A stretch of DNA of 64,000 nucleotides from Ignavibacteriota bacterium (GCA_016716225.1 JADJWT010000001.1:2242501-2306500); one strand, 5' to 3'. Shown: positions 23,852-33,358, counted from the stretch's first letter. The notes: generated by a model from the sequence alone, not told the origin. Translations and numbers: made by a program.

Positions 23852-26839
23852 ATGATTAAAAATCTATTGACAGATAACGAAGTTAAAGACGTTTTTGGTA
23901 GCCGTCTTAAAAAATTTCAAAAATTAATGAAATATAAAATAAGAGACATACTACTTGTCTCTAGTTTATATGATAATTATTTATTTGAGGAAGACGGCAG
24001 ACTTTACGAACTAATCCGAGAAGAATATCATACATTAAATTTAAGTCACACTCCGGAAATTGTACACGTTACAACTGGCGTCGAAGGAATCGATCTTATT
24101 TCAAACATCAATAGTTTTGATTTGGTTATAACCACTATGCATATTGAAGATATGCATGTTATAGATTTTGCCAAACGTGTTAAAAAAATAAATCCCGATT
24201 TGCCAATTGTACTTTTGGCATATGATAATCAAGAACGAAAAGAAATAAAACACACACCAAATTCTCACATTTTTGATAGATTTTTTATTTGGCAAGGCGA
24301 TTACCGTTTGCTAATGGGAATTATAAAATATATTGAAGATAAAAAAAATATAGAAAATGATACTTCCGTTGTTGGAGTTCAAGCAATAATTTTAGTTGAA
24401 GATGATGTAAAATTTTACTCACAATATTTACCACTTATTTATACACAAGTTTTTAAACAATCACAAAGATTAATTTCTGAAGGTGTAAATACTTCTCACA
24501 GATTTTTAAGAATGCGCGCTCGACCAAAAATTCTTCTCTGCACAACATATGAAGAAGCTTGGGAATATTTTGAAAAATATCAAAAATATATTTTGGGAAT
24601 AATTTCCGATGTAAATTTTCCTCACAATGGAGTTAAAGATCCCGAAGCTGGTTTAAAGTTTGCAAAACGTGTAAAAGAACTTCAAGATGATATTCCGATT
24701 TTACTTCAATCAAGTCAAGCAGATCACGCATCAATGGCGCAAGAAATTCAAGCATCATTTTTGCAGAAAACTTCACCAACATTATTAGCTGACTTAAAGA
24801 AATTTTTAATGACCAATTTTGGATTTGGTGATTTTATTTTTAAAATGCCGGATGGAACAGAAGTTAGTCGCGCAAAAAATTTAAAAAATCTCGAAGAACA
24901 ATTAACAGTTGTTCCCGATGAATGTGTAGCTTATCATTCCGAACGAAATCATTTCTCAAATTGGCTTAAAGCGAGAACGGAGTTTTGGCTTGCTCAACAT
25001 TTTAGACCAAAAAAAATATCAGATTTTAAATCTGTAACTGAATTACGGAATGATTTAATTTCCAATATAAAAAGTTATCAAGAATTGCGTCAACGCGGAA
25101 CTGTAACGGAATTTGATAGAGAAACTTTCGATCCTAAAAATAGTTTTGCAAGAATTGGCGGCGGATCGCTTGGTGGAAAAGCAAGAGGATTGGGATTTAT
25201 AAATTCCTTAATAGTTAATTATGATATAGAAAATAAATTTGAGGGCGTAGAAATTTACGTTCCCAGCGCGGTTGTTTTAGCAACGGATGTTTTTGATAGT
25301 TTTCTTGAAGAAAATGATTTATTGAGTTTCGCAATTAATGAAAAAGAAGATAAAAAAATAATCACAAAATTTTTAGAAGCGGAAAAATTTCCGAGCGAAG
25401 TAATTCTAAAATTGATTGAAGTTTTAAGTTTGATAAAAACTCCGCTTGCTGTTCGTTCATCAAGTTTATTGGAAGATTCTCAATTCCAGCCGTTTGCTGG
25501 TGTTTATCAAACGTACATGATTCCTAATAATGATATTGATCTTGATACACGTTTAGATGAACTTTTACAAACAATAAAATTAGTTTATGCTTCAACTTTC
25601 TTGCAAAGATCAAAGGATTATTTAAAAGCTACTTCTTATAGATTAGAAGAAGAAAAAATGGCTGTAATAATTCAGAAACTTGTTGGGACTCAACATAACG
25701 AAAGATTTTATCCGGATATTGCCGGAGTTGCAAAATCATATAATTTTTATCCGATTGCCCCGCAAAAATCTCAAGATGGAATTGCTTTAGTGGCTTTGGG
25801 ATTAGGCAAAACAGTTGTAGAAGGTGGAAATACAGTAAGATTTTGTCCTCGTTATCCAAAACATTTAATGCAGTTTTTCACAACAAAAGAAACAATGAAA
25901 AATGCTCAGCAGAATTTTTATGCACTAAATATTGAAGGAAAACTTTACACCGGATCAAATGAAATTCCCAACAATTTAGTTCAGCAATATAAACTTGAAA
26001 TTGCCGAAAAAGACAATACACTTTTTTATACCGGATCAACATATTCTTCGGAAAATGATGCTGTGTACGATGGAATTTCAAGATCGGGAACAAGAGTTGT
26101 AACTTTTGCCCCAATCTTAAAACAAAATATTTTTCCACTTCCACAAATTTTAGAATTGATTTTGAACTTTGGTACTTACGGAATGGGAACTCAAGTTGAA
26201 ATTGAATTTGCACTAAATATGTCGGTGCCAAAAGGTGTACTTAAAGAATTTGCAATTCTGCAAATGCGCCCAATGGTTATGACGCGCGAAGCAAGCAATA
26301 TTGAATTTCAAGAAGTAAATAGAAATGAAATGCTTTGCTCAACAAAACAAGTTTTGGGTGATGGAATTTATGATAACATTCGCGATTTAGTTGTAGTTGA
26401 TAGAGAAAAATTTGAGAGAAGTAAAAGTAAAGATATTGCTTATGAAATAGCAAAAATTAATGAAAAACTTGTAACTGCAAAAAGACCATATATTTTGATT
26501 GGCGTTGGCAGATGGGGAAGTACTGATCCTTGGCTTGGAATTCCGGTTACTTGGGATCAAATTTCGGGAGCTTCGGTAATTATTGAAGCGGGATTTAAAG
26601 ATTTCAGTGTAACGCCATCTCAAGGTTCACATTTTTTCCACAATATTACTTCTTTTGGAGTTGGATATTTTACAATTGCAGAAACTCCCGGCGAATGTTT
26701 TATAGATTGGGATTGGTTAGCACAAAAAGAATCTATAGAAGAATATACTTTTACAAGACATTTGAGATTTGAAATTCCGCTCATTACAAAAATTAGCGGA
26801 CAGAAAAATAAAGGAGTGATTTATAAGCCGAAAAGTTAA
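23852..26839 (+). CDS. Large PEP/pyruvate-binding-domain protein with two N-terminal receiver-like domains
   Basis: A 995-residue soluble protein. Residues about 29-165 look like a degenerate receiver fold. About 177-325 form a better one, with LVEDD near 182, SDVNFP near 252 (candidate phospho-Asp), an S-S pair near 287 and QKTS near 305 (invariant Lys). From about 430 comes the PEP-synthase/PPDK ATP-grasp domain with GGGSLGGKARG and AVRSSSLLEDSQFQPFAG. A conserved-looking tail contains GVGRWGSTDPWLG and SQGSHFFHN. The swivelling phosphohistidine and PEP-binding barrel domains of PEP synthase are missing, so it is not a normal PEP synthase. Its real reaction is unknown. Confidence 0.8.
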   Translation: MIKNLLTDNEVKDVFGSRLKKFQKLMKYKIRDILLVSSLYDNYLFEEDGRLYELIREEYHTLNLSHTPEIVHVTTGVEGIDLISNINSFDLVITTMHIEDMHVIDFAKRVKKINPDLPIVLLAYDNQERKEIKHTPNSHIFDRFFIWQGDYRLLMGIIKYIEDKKNIENDTSVVGVQAIILVEDDVKFYSQYLPLIYTQVFKQSQRLISEGVNTSHRFLRMRARPKILLCTTYEEAWEYFEKYQKYILGIISDVNFPHNGVKDPEAGLKFAKRVKELQDDIPILLQSSQADHASMAQEIQASFLQKTSPTLLADLKKFLMTNFGFGDFIFKMPDGTEVSRAKNLKNLEEQLTVVPDECVAYHSERNHFSNWLKARTEFWLAQHFRPKKISDFKSVTELRNDLISNIKSYQELRQRGTVTEFDRETFDPKNSFARIGGGSLGGKARGLGFINSLIVNYDIENKFEGVEIYVPSAVVLATDVFDSFLEENDLLSFAINEKEDKKIITKFLEAEKFPSEVILKLIEVLSLIKTPLAVRSSSLLEDSQFQPFAGVYQTYMIPNNDIDLDTRLDELLQTIKLVYASTFLQRSKDYLKATSYRLEEEKMAVIIQKLVGTQHNERFYPDIAGVAKSYNFYPIAPQKSQDGIALVALGLGKTVVEGGNTVRFCPRYPKHLMQFFTTKETMKNAQQNFYALNIEGKLYTGSNEIPNNLVQQYKLEIAEKDNTLFYTGSTYSSENDAVYDGISRSGTRVVTFAPILKQNIFPLPQILELILNFGTYGMGTQVEIEFALNMSVPKGVLKEFAILQMRPMVMTREASNIEFQEVNRNEMLCSTKQVLGDGIYDNIRDLVVVDREKFERSKSKDIAYEIAKINEKLVTAKRPYILIGVGRWGSTDPWLGIPVTWDQISGASVIIEAGFKDFSVTPSQGSHFFHNITSFGVGYFTIAETPGECFIDWDWLAQKESIEEYTFTRHLRFEIPLITKISGQKNKGVIYKPKS

Positions 26840-26847
26840 AAGTGAAT

Positions 26848-26899
26848 CGAGAAACGTAAAAACGTGAAACGAAAAACGAGAGACGAAAAACGTAAAAAT
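26848..26899. repeat. Short degenerate tandem repeat (ACGAAAAACG/ACGTAAAAA units)
   Basis: Just after the stop codon, ACGTAAAAA occurs at 26854-26862 and 26890-26898, and ACGAAAAACG at 26869-26878 and 26883-26892, with similar GAAACG units between. The array spans about 52 bases, lies in a gap and ends before a terminator. No function is evident. Confidence 0.55.
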
Positions 26900-26928
26900 A
26901 AATTCGTACATTCGTGGCAAAATTTAAT

Positions 26929-26953
26929 TCCCATCATTTCGGTGGGATTTTTT
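26929..26953 (+). terminator. Rho-independent terminator after the PEP/pyruvate-binding gene
   Basis: TCCCATC (26929-26935) pairs with GGTGGGA (26941-26947), including one G-U pair, around ATTTC, and is followed by six T bases. It would end the gdhA message. Confidence 0.85.
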
Positions 26954-27026
26954 ATTGATTTCTATCAATTGCTAAAAAGAACTTTATAAGGTAATTTATC
27001 AAAGTTAAATTTTAAAATTTGAGGAA

Positions 27027-28238
27027 ATGATGAGCAATCAGATTAATGCGGCAATTAGAACAAATAATATAACTTATGCCGTAAGAGATATTTTGTTAGT
27101 TGCAAATGAAGTTGCAAAAACCGGAAAAGAAATGTTGTACTTAAATATTGGCGATCCTAATATTTATGATTTTGAACCTCCGCGACATATGATTGAAGAT
27201 ACTTATAAGGCAATGCTTGCAAATTATAATGGATATTCTCCTTCCTCCGGAATTAAACCTGCGCTTGATGCAATTGCTAGAAATGCAGAAAAAAAGGGAA
27301 TTAAAAATATTCAAGATTTGTTTATTACAACCGGTGCAAGTGAAGCAATTGATATTTGTTTAACATCTTTGGTAAATCAAGGTGAAAATATTTTAACTCC
27401 AACTCCCGGATATCCTTTGTACACTGCCATTCAAAGCAAATTGCAGATGTTTGAAAATCCATATTTTCTTGATGAAAAAAATAATTGGCAGCCGGATGTT
27501 GAAGATATCAGACGAAAAATTAATGATAAAACCCGCGCAATAGTTTTGATAAATCCCAATAATCCAACCGGATCTAATTATAGTTTGGATGCATTAAGAC
27601 AAATTATTGATTTAGCACTTGAACATAATCTTATAATTTTTGCAGATGAAATTTATGATAAACTTTTAATGGATGGGGTAACGCATACTTCGATTGCATC
27701 CTTAAATTCGGAAGTTCCGGTAATTACTTTCGGCGGATTATCAAAAAATTATATGGTCCCGGGATTTAGAATCGGCTGGGGAATAATTAGCGGAAATAAA
27801 AATCGTTTATCAAATTATATTGAAGCAATAAATAAAATTTTGCGCTCGCGACTTTCTGCAAATCATCCCGAACAATATTCAATTGTAGGAGCTTTGGAAG
27901 GTTCACAAGATCATCTTCAAATTGCAATGCAAAAATTAACATCACGAAGAAATTTAACTGTTGAAATGTTGAATTCAATTCCCGGAATTTCTTGTGTAAA
28001 ACCGGAAGGAGCATTTTATGCTTTTCCAAAATTAGAAATTAAAAATTCGGATAATCATTTTGTTGCGGAATTAATTAAAGAAACCGGTGTTGTAGTTGTA
28101 CCCGGAACCGGTTTTGGACAAATACCCGGAACAAATCATTTCAGATTGGTATTTTTACCGAATGAAGAAATCTTGCAAAAAGCATATAATAAAATTGGTG
28201 ATTTCTTTCAGAAATATGTTGAAAAATTTGAGAAATAA
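27027..28238 (+). CDS. Class I/II PLP-dependent aminotransferase (alanine/aspartate type)
   Basis: A fold-type I aminotransferase of 403 residues. NPNNPTG at about 176-182 contacts PLP, ADEIYDKLL at about 206-214 holds the pyridine-binding Asp and Tyr, and Lys240 in FGGLSKNYMVPGFRIGWG is the Schiff-base lysine. GYSPSSGI near 69-76 and the late Arg of FRLVF bind the carboxylate. The sequence style, with a GDPN opening and a MVPGFR loop, is close to AlaA-like alanine aminotransferases, but aspartate or aromatic substrates cannot be excluded. It lies downstream of gdhA, whose glutamate is the usual amino donor. Confidence 0.85.
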   Translation: MMSNQINAAIRTNNITYAVRDILLVANEVAKTGKEMLYLNIGDPNIYDFEPPRHMIEDTYKAMLANYNGYSPSSGIKPALDAIARNAEKKGIKNIQDLFITTGASEAIDICLTSLVNQGENILTPTPGYPLYTAIQSKLQMFENPYFLDEKNNWQPDVEDIRRKINDKTRAIVLINPNNPTGSNYSLDALRQIIDLALEHNLIIFADEIYDKLLMDGVTHTSIASLNSEVPVITFGGLSKNYMVPGFRIGWGIISGNKNRLSNYIEAINKILRSRLSANHPEQYSIVGALEGSQDHLQIAMQKLTSRRNLTVEMLNSIPGISCVKPEGAFYAFPKLEIKNSDNHFVAELIKETGVVVVPGTGFGQIPGTNHFRLVFLPNEEILQKAYNKIGDFFQKYVEKFEK

Positions 28239-28264
28239 TTTTTAGAATTTTATTGAAAATTTAA

Positions 28265-28307
28265 ATGCCGGTTTCTGATTTGAGGAATTCCGGCATCTGT
28301 ATTTTTT
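28265..28307 (+). terminator. Possible terminator between aminotransferase and M16 peptidase genes
   Basis: ATGCCGG (28265-28271) and CCGGCAT (28290-28296) are perfect 7-base arms around an 18-base loop, with a run of six T at 28302-28307 five bases after the stem. The peptidase ribosome site (AAGGAG) follows at once, so termination may be partial. Confidence 0.5.
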
Positions 28308-28318
28308 AAGGAGAATTT

Positions 28319-29560
28319 TTGAGTAAATATAATATTACGAAATTGGAAAATGGAATAAGAATCGCAAGCGAAAAATTGGATTACGTAAATTCATTTTCAT
28401 TAGGATTTTGGTTTAATGTTGGCTCACGTGATGAAAATAAAAAAATAAATGGAATTTCTCACCTAATTGAACATATGTTTTTTAAAGGAACAAAAAATAG
28501 AAGTGCAAGAAAAATTTCTCTCGATATTGAATCTCTTGGCGGTTATTTAAATGCATTTACATCTAAAGAACATACATGTTTTTACGGAAGAGGAATAAGT
28601 AATCATATAGAAAAAACTTTTGAAGTATTATCTGATATGATTCAAAATTCTTTGTTCGCACCAAAGGATTTAGCTAAAGAATCAAAAGTTGTAATTGATG
28701 AATTGTTTGATATTGAAGATTCGCCGGAAGAATTAATTTTTGATAAATTCGAATCAAACTTATTCAAAGGAAATCCTCTTGAATATGCAATTATCGGAAC
28801 TGAAAAAAATATTGCAAATTTTACGCAGCAAAATTTATTGGATTATGTGAGTAAACATTATTCAATTAATAATTTGTATATAATTGCTTCGGGAAATGTT
28901 GATCACAATAAGTTAATTCATCTTACCGAAAAATATCTTACAAATTTGAAATTAGTAAAATCTAAAAATAGAAATTTTTTTACACCACAGAAAAAAGTTG
29001 AAAATTTATTTGTACAAAAAGATATTAATCAAACTCATTTAATTGTCGGCGGATTAACTCATGGTTATAATCACAAAGATAGAGCAATAAGCAATTTAAT
29101 TACAAATATTCTTGGTGAAGGAAGCAGCTCGCGATTGTTTCAAAGTTTGCGTGAACGAAACGGAATTGCATATCAAATAAATTCCTTCATGAATTCCTTT
29201 TATGATATTTCTTCTTTTGGAATCTATTTTTCCACAAATGAAAGTTCATTTAAAAAAGCAAAAAAGATTGTTGATTTTGAATTTGAGAAATTTCGCGAAA
29301 AAAGTGTTAGTGAGAAAGAATTGCAAAGTGCAAAAGAATATATTAAAGGTCACGTTCAAATGAGTTTGGAAAGTACTTCAAACAGAATGATGCGTATGGG
29401 AAATTCACTTTTGTATTTTGATAAAATAAAAACAGTTGAAGAATCAATGAAGGAAATTGACGCTGTTAATAAAAATGATATTTTAAATTATGCACAAATT
29501 TTACTTAATCCGGAAAATTTATCATCAGTTTTAATTTCTTCCAAAAACCTTATTTCATAG
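28319..29560 (+). CDS. M16-family zinc metallopeptidase
   Basis: A 413-residue pitrilysin/processing-peptidase-like enzyme. The inverted zinc motif H48-L-I-E51-H52 with the downstream Glu128 (VVIDELF) is complete, so it should be catalytic without a partner. The C-terminal half has SSRLFQSLRERNGIAYQINSF (about 276-297, substrate-groove arginine and tyrosine). AAGGAG lies before a TTG start. No signal peptide is visible, so it is probably cytoplasmic. Similar bacterial proteins are often next to pnp or dut; here the neighbours are an aminotransferase and a T9SS cargo gene. Confidence 0.9.
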   Translation: MSKYNITKLENGIRIASEKLDYVNSFSLGFWFNVGSRDENKKINGISHLIEHMFFKGTKNRSARKISLDIESLGGYLNAFTSKEHTCFYGRGISNHIEKTFEVLSDMIQNSLFAPKDLAKESKVVIDELFDIEDSPEELIFDKFESNLFKGNPLEYAIIGTEKNIANFTQQNLLDYVSKHYSINNLYIIASGNVDHNKLIHLTEKYLTNLKLVKSKNRNFFTPQKKVENLFVQKDINQTHLIVGGLTHGYNHKDRAISNLITNILGEGSSSRLFQSLRERNGIAYQINSFMNSFYDISSFGIYFSTNESSFKKAKKIVDFEFEKFREKSVSEKELQSAKEYIKGHVQMSLESTSNRMMRMGNSLLYFDKIKTVEESMKEIDAVNKNDILNYAQILLNPENLSSVLISSKNLIS

Positions 29561-29622
29561 TTATGGTGTAGAATTAAATAAAGTTAATTGTTAATTTTTG
29601 AAGTGATTTTTAAATTTAGCTT

Positions 29623-31275
29623 ATGATAAAAATTTTACGTTTTATAATATTCTTAAATATTTTTATTTTACAAATTTTAGGAGATTCTCAACCTTCAATT
29701 GTGAGAATAGATTTTCCGGAATATGTAATTGCGGAAAATTCATTTGAAGTTTCTGCAGTTTTCAAATTTTATGAAAAGCCTTCAGAAACATTTAGATTAA
29801 ATTTTAGCAAATCAGATTTTACCTCAATAAAATCAGCCTCAATTTTAGTCAATGAAAATAAAATTCCATTAAAAATTAATTATGCAAAAAATGATGAAAA
29901 CTTTTCTATTTCAATTAACCCAGAAAAAATTCAAATTTTAGAAAATATTCCTTATCAAATTATTTTTATCTGTAGAAATTTTGGAAGTAATTTAACAGCT
30001 GAAAAATTTATTACTTATAAAAATGATTCCGCAAAGAATAATTCAAATCCAACAAAAACAAAATATGATAATGTTATAAATTTTTATAAAACACAAGAAA
30101 TTGCCGGAAATTGTTTAAGTTTAAAAGAACAGTCAAATTTTGAAATTGAATATAAAAATGAAAGTGAAAAAATTCCGCTTTTATTTGAGTTTTGGTTTAA
30201 AACGAATTCTGAAGTAAAAAATTTATTTACAATTTTTGATGCCAATTCTTATGATACTGTATTTGCATTATCAAGAAATGAATTGGGATTTGCTTCAACT
30301 CCGTTTGATAAAAATGATAAAATAAAAAATGATGTTTACATTGCAAATTCAACATGGAATTATTTTTCAATCCAGTTCAAAAAAGAAAATAACGGGATAA
30401 AATTAAGTTCTTACATGAATACAAAATTGATGAGCACAAAATTAATTCCCGAAAAAAATCTTAAAACTTCTTTAAAATTTACTTTTGCAAATTCCCATTA
30501 CAAAAGTTTTGAAATAGATAGAATTTATTTAACAAAATTTGGAAATAAAATAAATTTGGCATTTGAGAATAAACACTTTTTAAATTTTGATGCGGATAGC
30601 TCAACTTTAATATGCAAATTTAATTTTGATGAAAAATTTGATCAAACAAATTACAATAAATTTGAAAACATTGCTGTAAAACCAAAAGATATTGAATTGA
30701 AAAAATCTTCCGCACCAATTTTTTCGAGAGCGCCCAAACTGACTGTAACTATGGGCTCATCTTATAATTCAATAATTTGGTATGTTCAAGAATTTTATGC
30801 GGCAAAAGAATTTATTTTAGAAAAATCTACGAATAATAGTTCATTTAGAAATATTTTTAAAACTTTTGCAGATGATGATCCGTTAAAAATTTATTATTTC
30901 ACTGATGATCTTTTAGGTGAAAATGATATTGCATTTTATCGTTTGAAGCAAATAAATAAAGACAATACGGAAGTTTATTCCGGCGAAGTTAAAATTGGAA
31001 ATAAAAAAATTGAAGAATTTAAACTCAATCAAAATTATCCCAATCCATTTAATCCAAATACAAAAATATTTGTGGATGTTATTATTCCATCTGAATTTGA
31101 AATTAATGTTTTTGATTTAGTTGGCAATAGAGTTGCACATTTACATAAAGGATATTTAACAGAAGGTTTACATTCTTTTGAATTTAACGGTGTAAATTTA
31201 CCTTCGGGGATTTACTTTTATGAAATCCTTTCCCCACATTCGCATGCAGTAAAGAAAATGATATTAGCAAAATAA
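29623..31275 (+). CDS. Secreted protein with type IX secretion C-terminal sorting domain (cargo 2)
   Basis: A 550-residue protein with a signal peptide (ILRFIIFLNIFILQILG) and a long Asn/Lys-rich middle whose strands at about 165-330 resemble a LamG/concanavalin-like sandwich. A TVTMGSSYNSIIWYVQEF segment at about 380-400 belongs to a fibronectin-like linker. The sorting domain from about 470 has FKLNQNYPNPFNP, FEINVFDLVGNRVAHL, PSGIYFYEIL and the final KKMILAK. No catalytic residues were recognised, so a binding or adhesive role is plausible. It is separate from cargo 1 and not closely similar outside the tail. Confidence 0.83.
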   Translation: MIKILRFIIFLNIFILQILGDSQPSIVRIDFPEYVIAENSFEVSAVFKFYEKPSETFRLNFSKSDFTSIKSASILVNENKIPLKINYAKNDENFSISINPEKIQILENIPYQIIFICRNFGSNLTAEKFITYKNDSAKNNSNPTKTKYDNVINFYKTQEIAGNCLSLKEQSNFEIEYKNESEKIPLLFEFWFKTNSEVKNLFTIFDANSYDTVFALSRNELGFASTPFDKNDKIKNDVYIANSTWNYFSIQFKKENNGIKLSSYMNTKLMSTKLIPEKNLKTSLKFTFANSHYKSFEIDRIYLTKFGNKINLAFENKHFLNFDADSSTLICKFNFDEKFDQTNYNKFENIAVKPKDIELKKSSAPIFSRAPKLTVTMGSSYNSIIWYVQEFYAAKEFILEKSTNNSSFRNIFKTFADDDPLKIYYFTDDLLGENDIAFYRLKQINKDNTEVYSGEVKIGNKKIEEFKLNQNYPNPFNPNTKIFVDVIIPSEFEINVFDLVGNRVAHLHKGYLTEGLHSFEFNGVNLPSGIYFYEILSPHSHAVKKMILAK

Positions 31276-31301
31276 ATCTAAATTATATAGATTTAAATTT
31301 T
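31274..31301 (+). terminator. Weak terminator-like hairpin after T9SS cargo 2
   Basis: AAATCTA (31274-31280) pairs with TAGATTT (31288-31294) around AATTATA, then AAATTTT follows. The stem is AT-rich and includes the last bases of the stop codon, so the call is tentative. Confidence 0.35.
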
Positions 31302-31321
31302 AACAATATCAAACTTATAAA

Positions 31322-32863
31322 ATGCTTTCTAAAGTTTTTTCAAGCGCAACTTACGGGATAGATGCTTTTATTATTGAAGTTGAAACTCATTGCGAAAAAC
31401 AAATTCCATCGTTTACAATTGTCGGTTTGCCGGATAATGCAGTAAAGGAAAGCCGAGAAAGAGTTTCTGCAGCAATTAAAAACAGCGGCTTTGAATTCCC
31501 ACTGAAAAAAATTACAATAAATCTTGCTCCAGCTGATATAAAAAAAGAGGGAAGTTCGTTTGATCTTCCAATTGCTGTTGGATTATTAGCTTCAAACGGA
31601 CAAATTCAAGATGAAGAAAAATTAAACTCAACTTTAATTTTAGGCGAATTAGCTTTAGATGGAAATTTAAGAAGAATTAAAGGAGGACTTTCAATTGCTG
31701 TTGAAGCAAAAAAAAGGGGATTTAAAAATTTAATTGTTCCTTTAGATTCGGTAAAAGAATCTTCAATAGTAGAAAATTTAAATGTATTCGGATTTGAAAA
31801 TCTTAAACAAGTAATTTCATTCTTAAACTCCGAAGAAAATTTCGAACCCAATAAATCAAATTTAGATGAAATATTTTCTGAAATAAATTATTATCATTTG
31901 GATTTTTCTGATGTGAAGGGACAAGAAAATGTAAAACGAGCTTTAGAAATTGCAGCAGCCGGAGGACACAACATTTTAATGATTGGGCCTCCTGGATCTG
32001 GAAAAACAATGCTTGCTCAAAGATTTCCATCAATTCTGCCGCCACTAACTTTTGACGAAGCACTTGAAACTACAAAAATTCATTCTATTGCCGGAATTTT
32101 ACCAAAAGAAAAAGCATTGGTTACGGAAAGACCTTTTAGAAATCCGCATCATTCAGTTTCTGATGCAGCTTTAATTGGCGGAGGATCATTTCCCAAACCT
32201 GGAGAAGTTTCTTTTGCACATCATGGAGTTTTGTTCTTGGATGAACTACCGGAATTTAAAAAAAATGTTTTAGAAGTTTTACGTCAACCTTTGGAAGATT
32301 CAAAAGTTACCATTAGTCGATCTAAATTGTCACTTGAATTTCCGGCAAATGTTACTTTAGTTGCTGCTATGAATCCGTGTCCTTGTGGATTTTTTACTGA
32401 TCCAAACAAAGAATGTACATGCAATACCGGAATGATACAAAAATATATGTCAAAAATATCTGGACCACTTTTAGATAGAATTGATATTCATATAGAAGTT
32501 CCAGCAGTGAAATATAAAGATCTATCATCTTCGGAAAATGGTGAAAAATCTTCGGTAATAAGAGAGCGGGTTAAAAATGCTAGAAAAAAACAGCAAATTA
32601 GATTTGAAAATAATAAAATGATCTTCAATAATGCAGATATGGGATCAAAAGAAGTAAGAAAATATTGCAATTTAGATGAAGTTGGAGCAAATTTATTAAA
32701 AATTGCGATGACAAAATTAGGACTTTCAGCAAGAGCTTATGATAGAATTCTTAAAGTGAGCAGAACAATTGCAGATTTAGAGAATTCTGAAAATATTCTT
32801 CCGCAACATATAAGTGAAGCAATTCAGTATAGAAGTTTAGATAGAGAACTTTGGAATCACTAA
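31322..32863 (+). CDS. comM: YifB/ComM-family Mg-chelatase-like AAA+ ATPase
   Basis: ComM is a hexameric helicase that drives branch migration during natural transformation; YifB homologues are widespread. The N-terminal Lon-protease-like domain (about 1-170, FTIVGLPDNAVKESRERV) precedes the AAA+ core with Walker A GPPGSGKT at 222-229, HHSVSDAALIGGG and a Walker B-like VLFLDELPEF. The Cys-rich NPCPCGFF...CTC segment is typical, and a C-terminal Mg-chelatase lid (SARAYDRILKVSRTIADL) follows. At 513 residues it is full length. It stands alone before the tRNA cluster. Confidence 0.93.
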   Translation: MLSKVFSSATYGIDAFIIEVETHCEKQIPSFTIVGLPDNAVKESRERVSAAIKNSGFEFPLKKITINLAPADIKKEGSSFDLPIAVGLLASNGQIQDEEKLNSTLILGELALDGNLRRIKGGLSIAVEAKKRGFKNLIVPLDSVKESSIVENLNVFGFENLKQVISFLNSEENFEPNKSNLDEIFSEINYYHLDFSDVKGQENVKRALEIAAAGGHNILMIGPPGSGKTMLAQRFPSILPPLTFDEALETTKIHSIAGILPKEKALVTERPFRNPHHSVSDAALIGGGSFPKPGEVSFAHHGVLFLDELPEFKKNVLEVLRQPLEDSKVTISRSKLSLEFPANVTLVAAMNPCPCGFFTDPNKECTCNTGMIQKYMSKISGPLLDRIDIHIEVPAVKYKDLSSSENGEKSSVIRERVKNARKKQQIRFENNKMIFNNADMGSKEVRKYCNLDEVGANLLKIAMTKLGLSARAYDRILKVSRTIADLENSENILPQHISEAIQYRSLDRELWNH

Positions 32864-32990
32864 AATTCTAACTTTTGGTTAAAAGATATTAGCTATATTT
32901 TCCAATTTTAATAAAATCTCACAAAAAATCAAAAAAAAAGAAATTTCTTTTGGCAGAATATTTGCTTTTTAAAAAAAGGAATCATAAGTT

Positions 32991-32996
32991 TATACT
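32991..32996 (+). promoter_or_regulatory. Possible -10 box of the tRNA-Tyr/Gly/Thr-rpmG-secE-nusG unit
   Basis: TATACT lies 27 bases before the tRNA-Tyr 5' end in a very AT-rich gap. A clear -35 is lacking; the bases 17 upstream read TTAAAA. Low confidence. Confidence 0.3.
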
Positions 32997-33022
32997 CTTG
33001 AAAAAAATGTACTGATGGATTT

Positions 33023-33106
33023 GGGCGGACGCCGGAGTTGGAGAGCCGGGGCGGACTGTAAATCCGTTGGCGAACGCCTTTGGGGGTTCGAATCCCTCGC
33101 CGCCCA
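33023..33106 (+). tRNA. tRNA-Tyr (anticodon GUA)
   Basis: A class II tRNA with a long variable arm. The acceptor GGGCGGA pairs with GCCGCCC (A-G mismatch at the last position), GTA is at 33058-33060, and the T arm is GGGGGTTCGAATCCCTC. The 3' CCA is not encoded. Confidence 0.93.
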
Positions 33107-33125
33107 CTTTTCCCCAAAACATTAA

Positions 33126-33198
33126 GCGGGGGTAACTCAATTGGCAGAGTCACAGCCTTCCAAGCTGTTGGTTGCGAGTTCGAACCTCGTCCCCCGCT
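33126..33198 (+). tRNA. tRNA-Gly (anticodon UCC)
   Basis: The acceptor GCGGGGG pairs with CCCCCGC, the anticodon stem is ACAGC/GCTGT with TCC at 33159-33161, and the T loop is GTTCGAA. It follows tRNA-Tyr by 19 bases. CCA is not encoded. Confidence 0.95.
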
Positions 33199-33245
33199 CA
33201 GACTAAATGGGGATTTTGTTTTTTAAATTTTCTCTGCTTTTTCAA

Positions 33246-33318
33246 GCTGACGTAGCTCAGTTGGTAGAGCACATCCTTGGTAAGGATGAGGTCACCGGTT
33301 CAATCCCGGTCGTCAGCT
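33246..33318 (+). tRNA. tRNA-Thr (anticodon GGU)
   Basis: The acceptor GCTGACG pairs with CGTCAGC, the D arm is GCTCAGTTGGTAGAGC, the anticodon stem is CATCC/GGATG with GGT at 33279-33281, and the T loop is GTTCAAT. It is 40 bases before rpmG. In many bacteria tuf sits here; in this genome tuf is in the str operon. Confidence 0.95.
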
Positions 33319-33358
33319 CTACAAGCTAAAAATTTTGTAAGTAGTTATTGAGGAAAAA

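Noticed and set aside
26717..26920. Minus-strand open frame across the ACGAAAAACG array
   Set aside because: It lies mostly antisense to the PEP/pyruvate-binding gene and its low-complexity sequence comes from the repeat.
32929..33153. Minus-strand open frame with GRRGIRTPKGVRQ-type sequence
   Set aside because: It is antisense to tRNA-Tyr and tRNA-Gly and has no ribosome site; the translation is typical of reversed tRNA genes.
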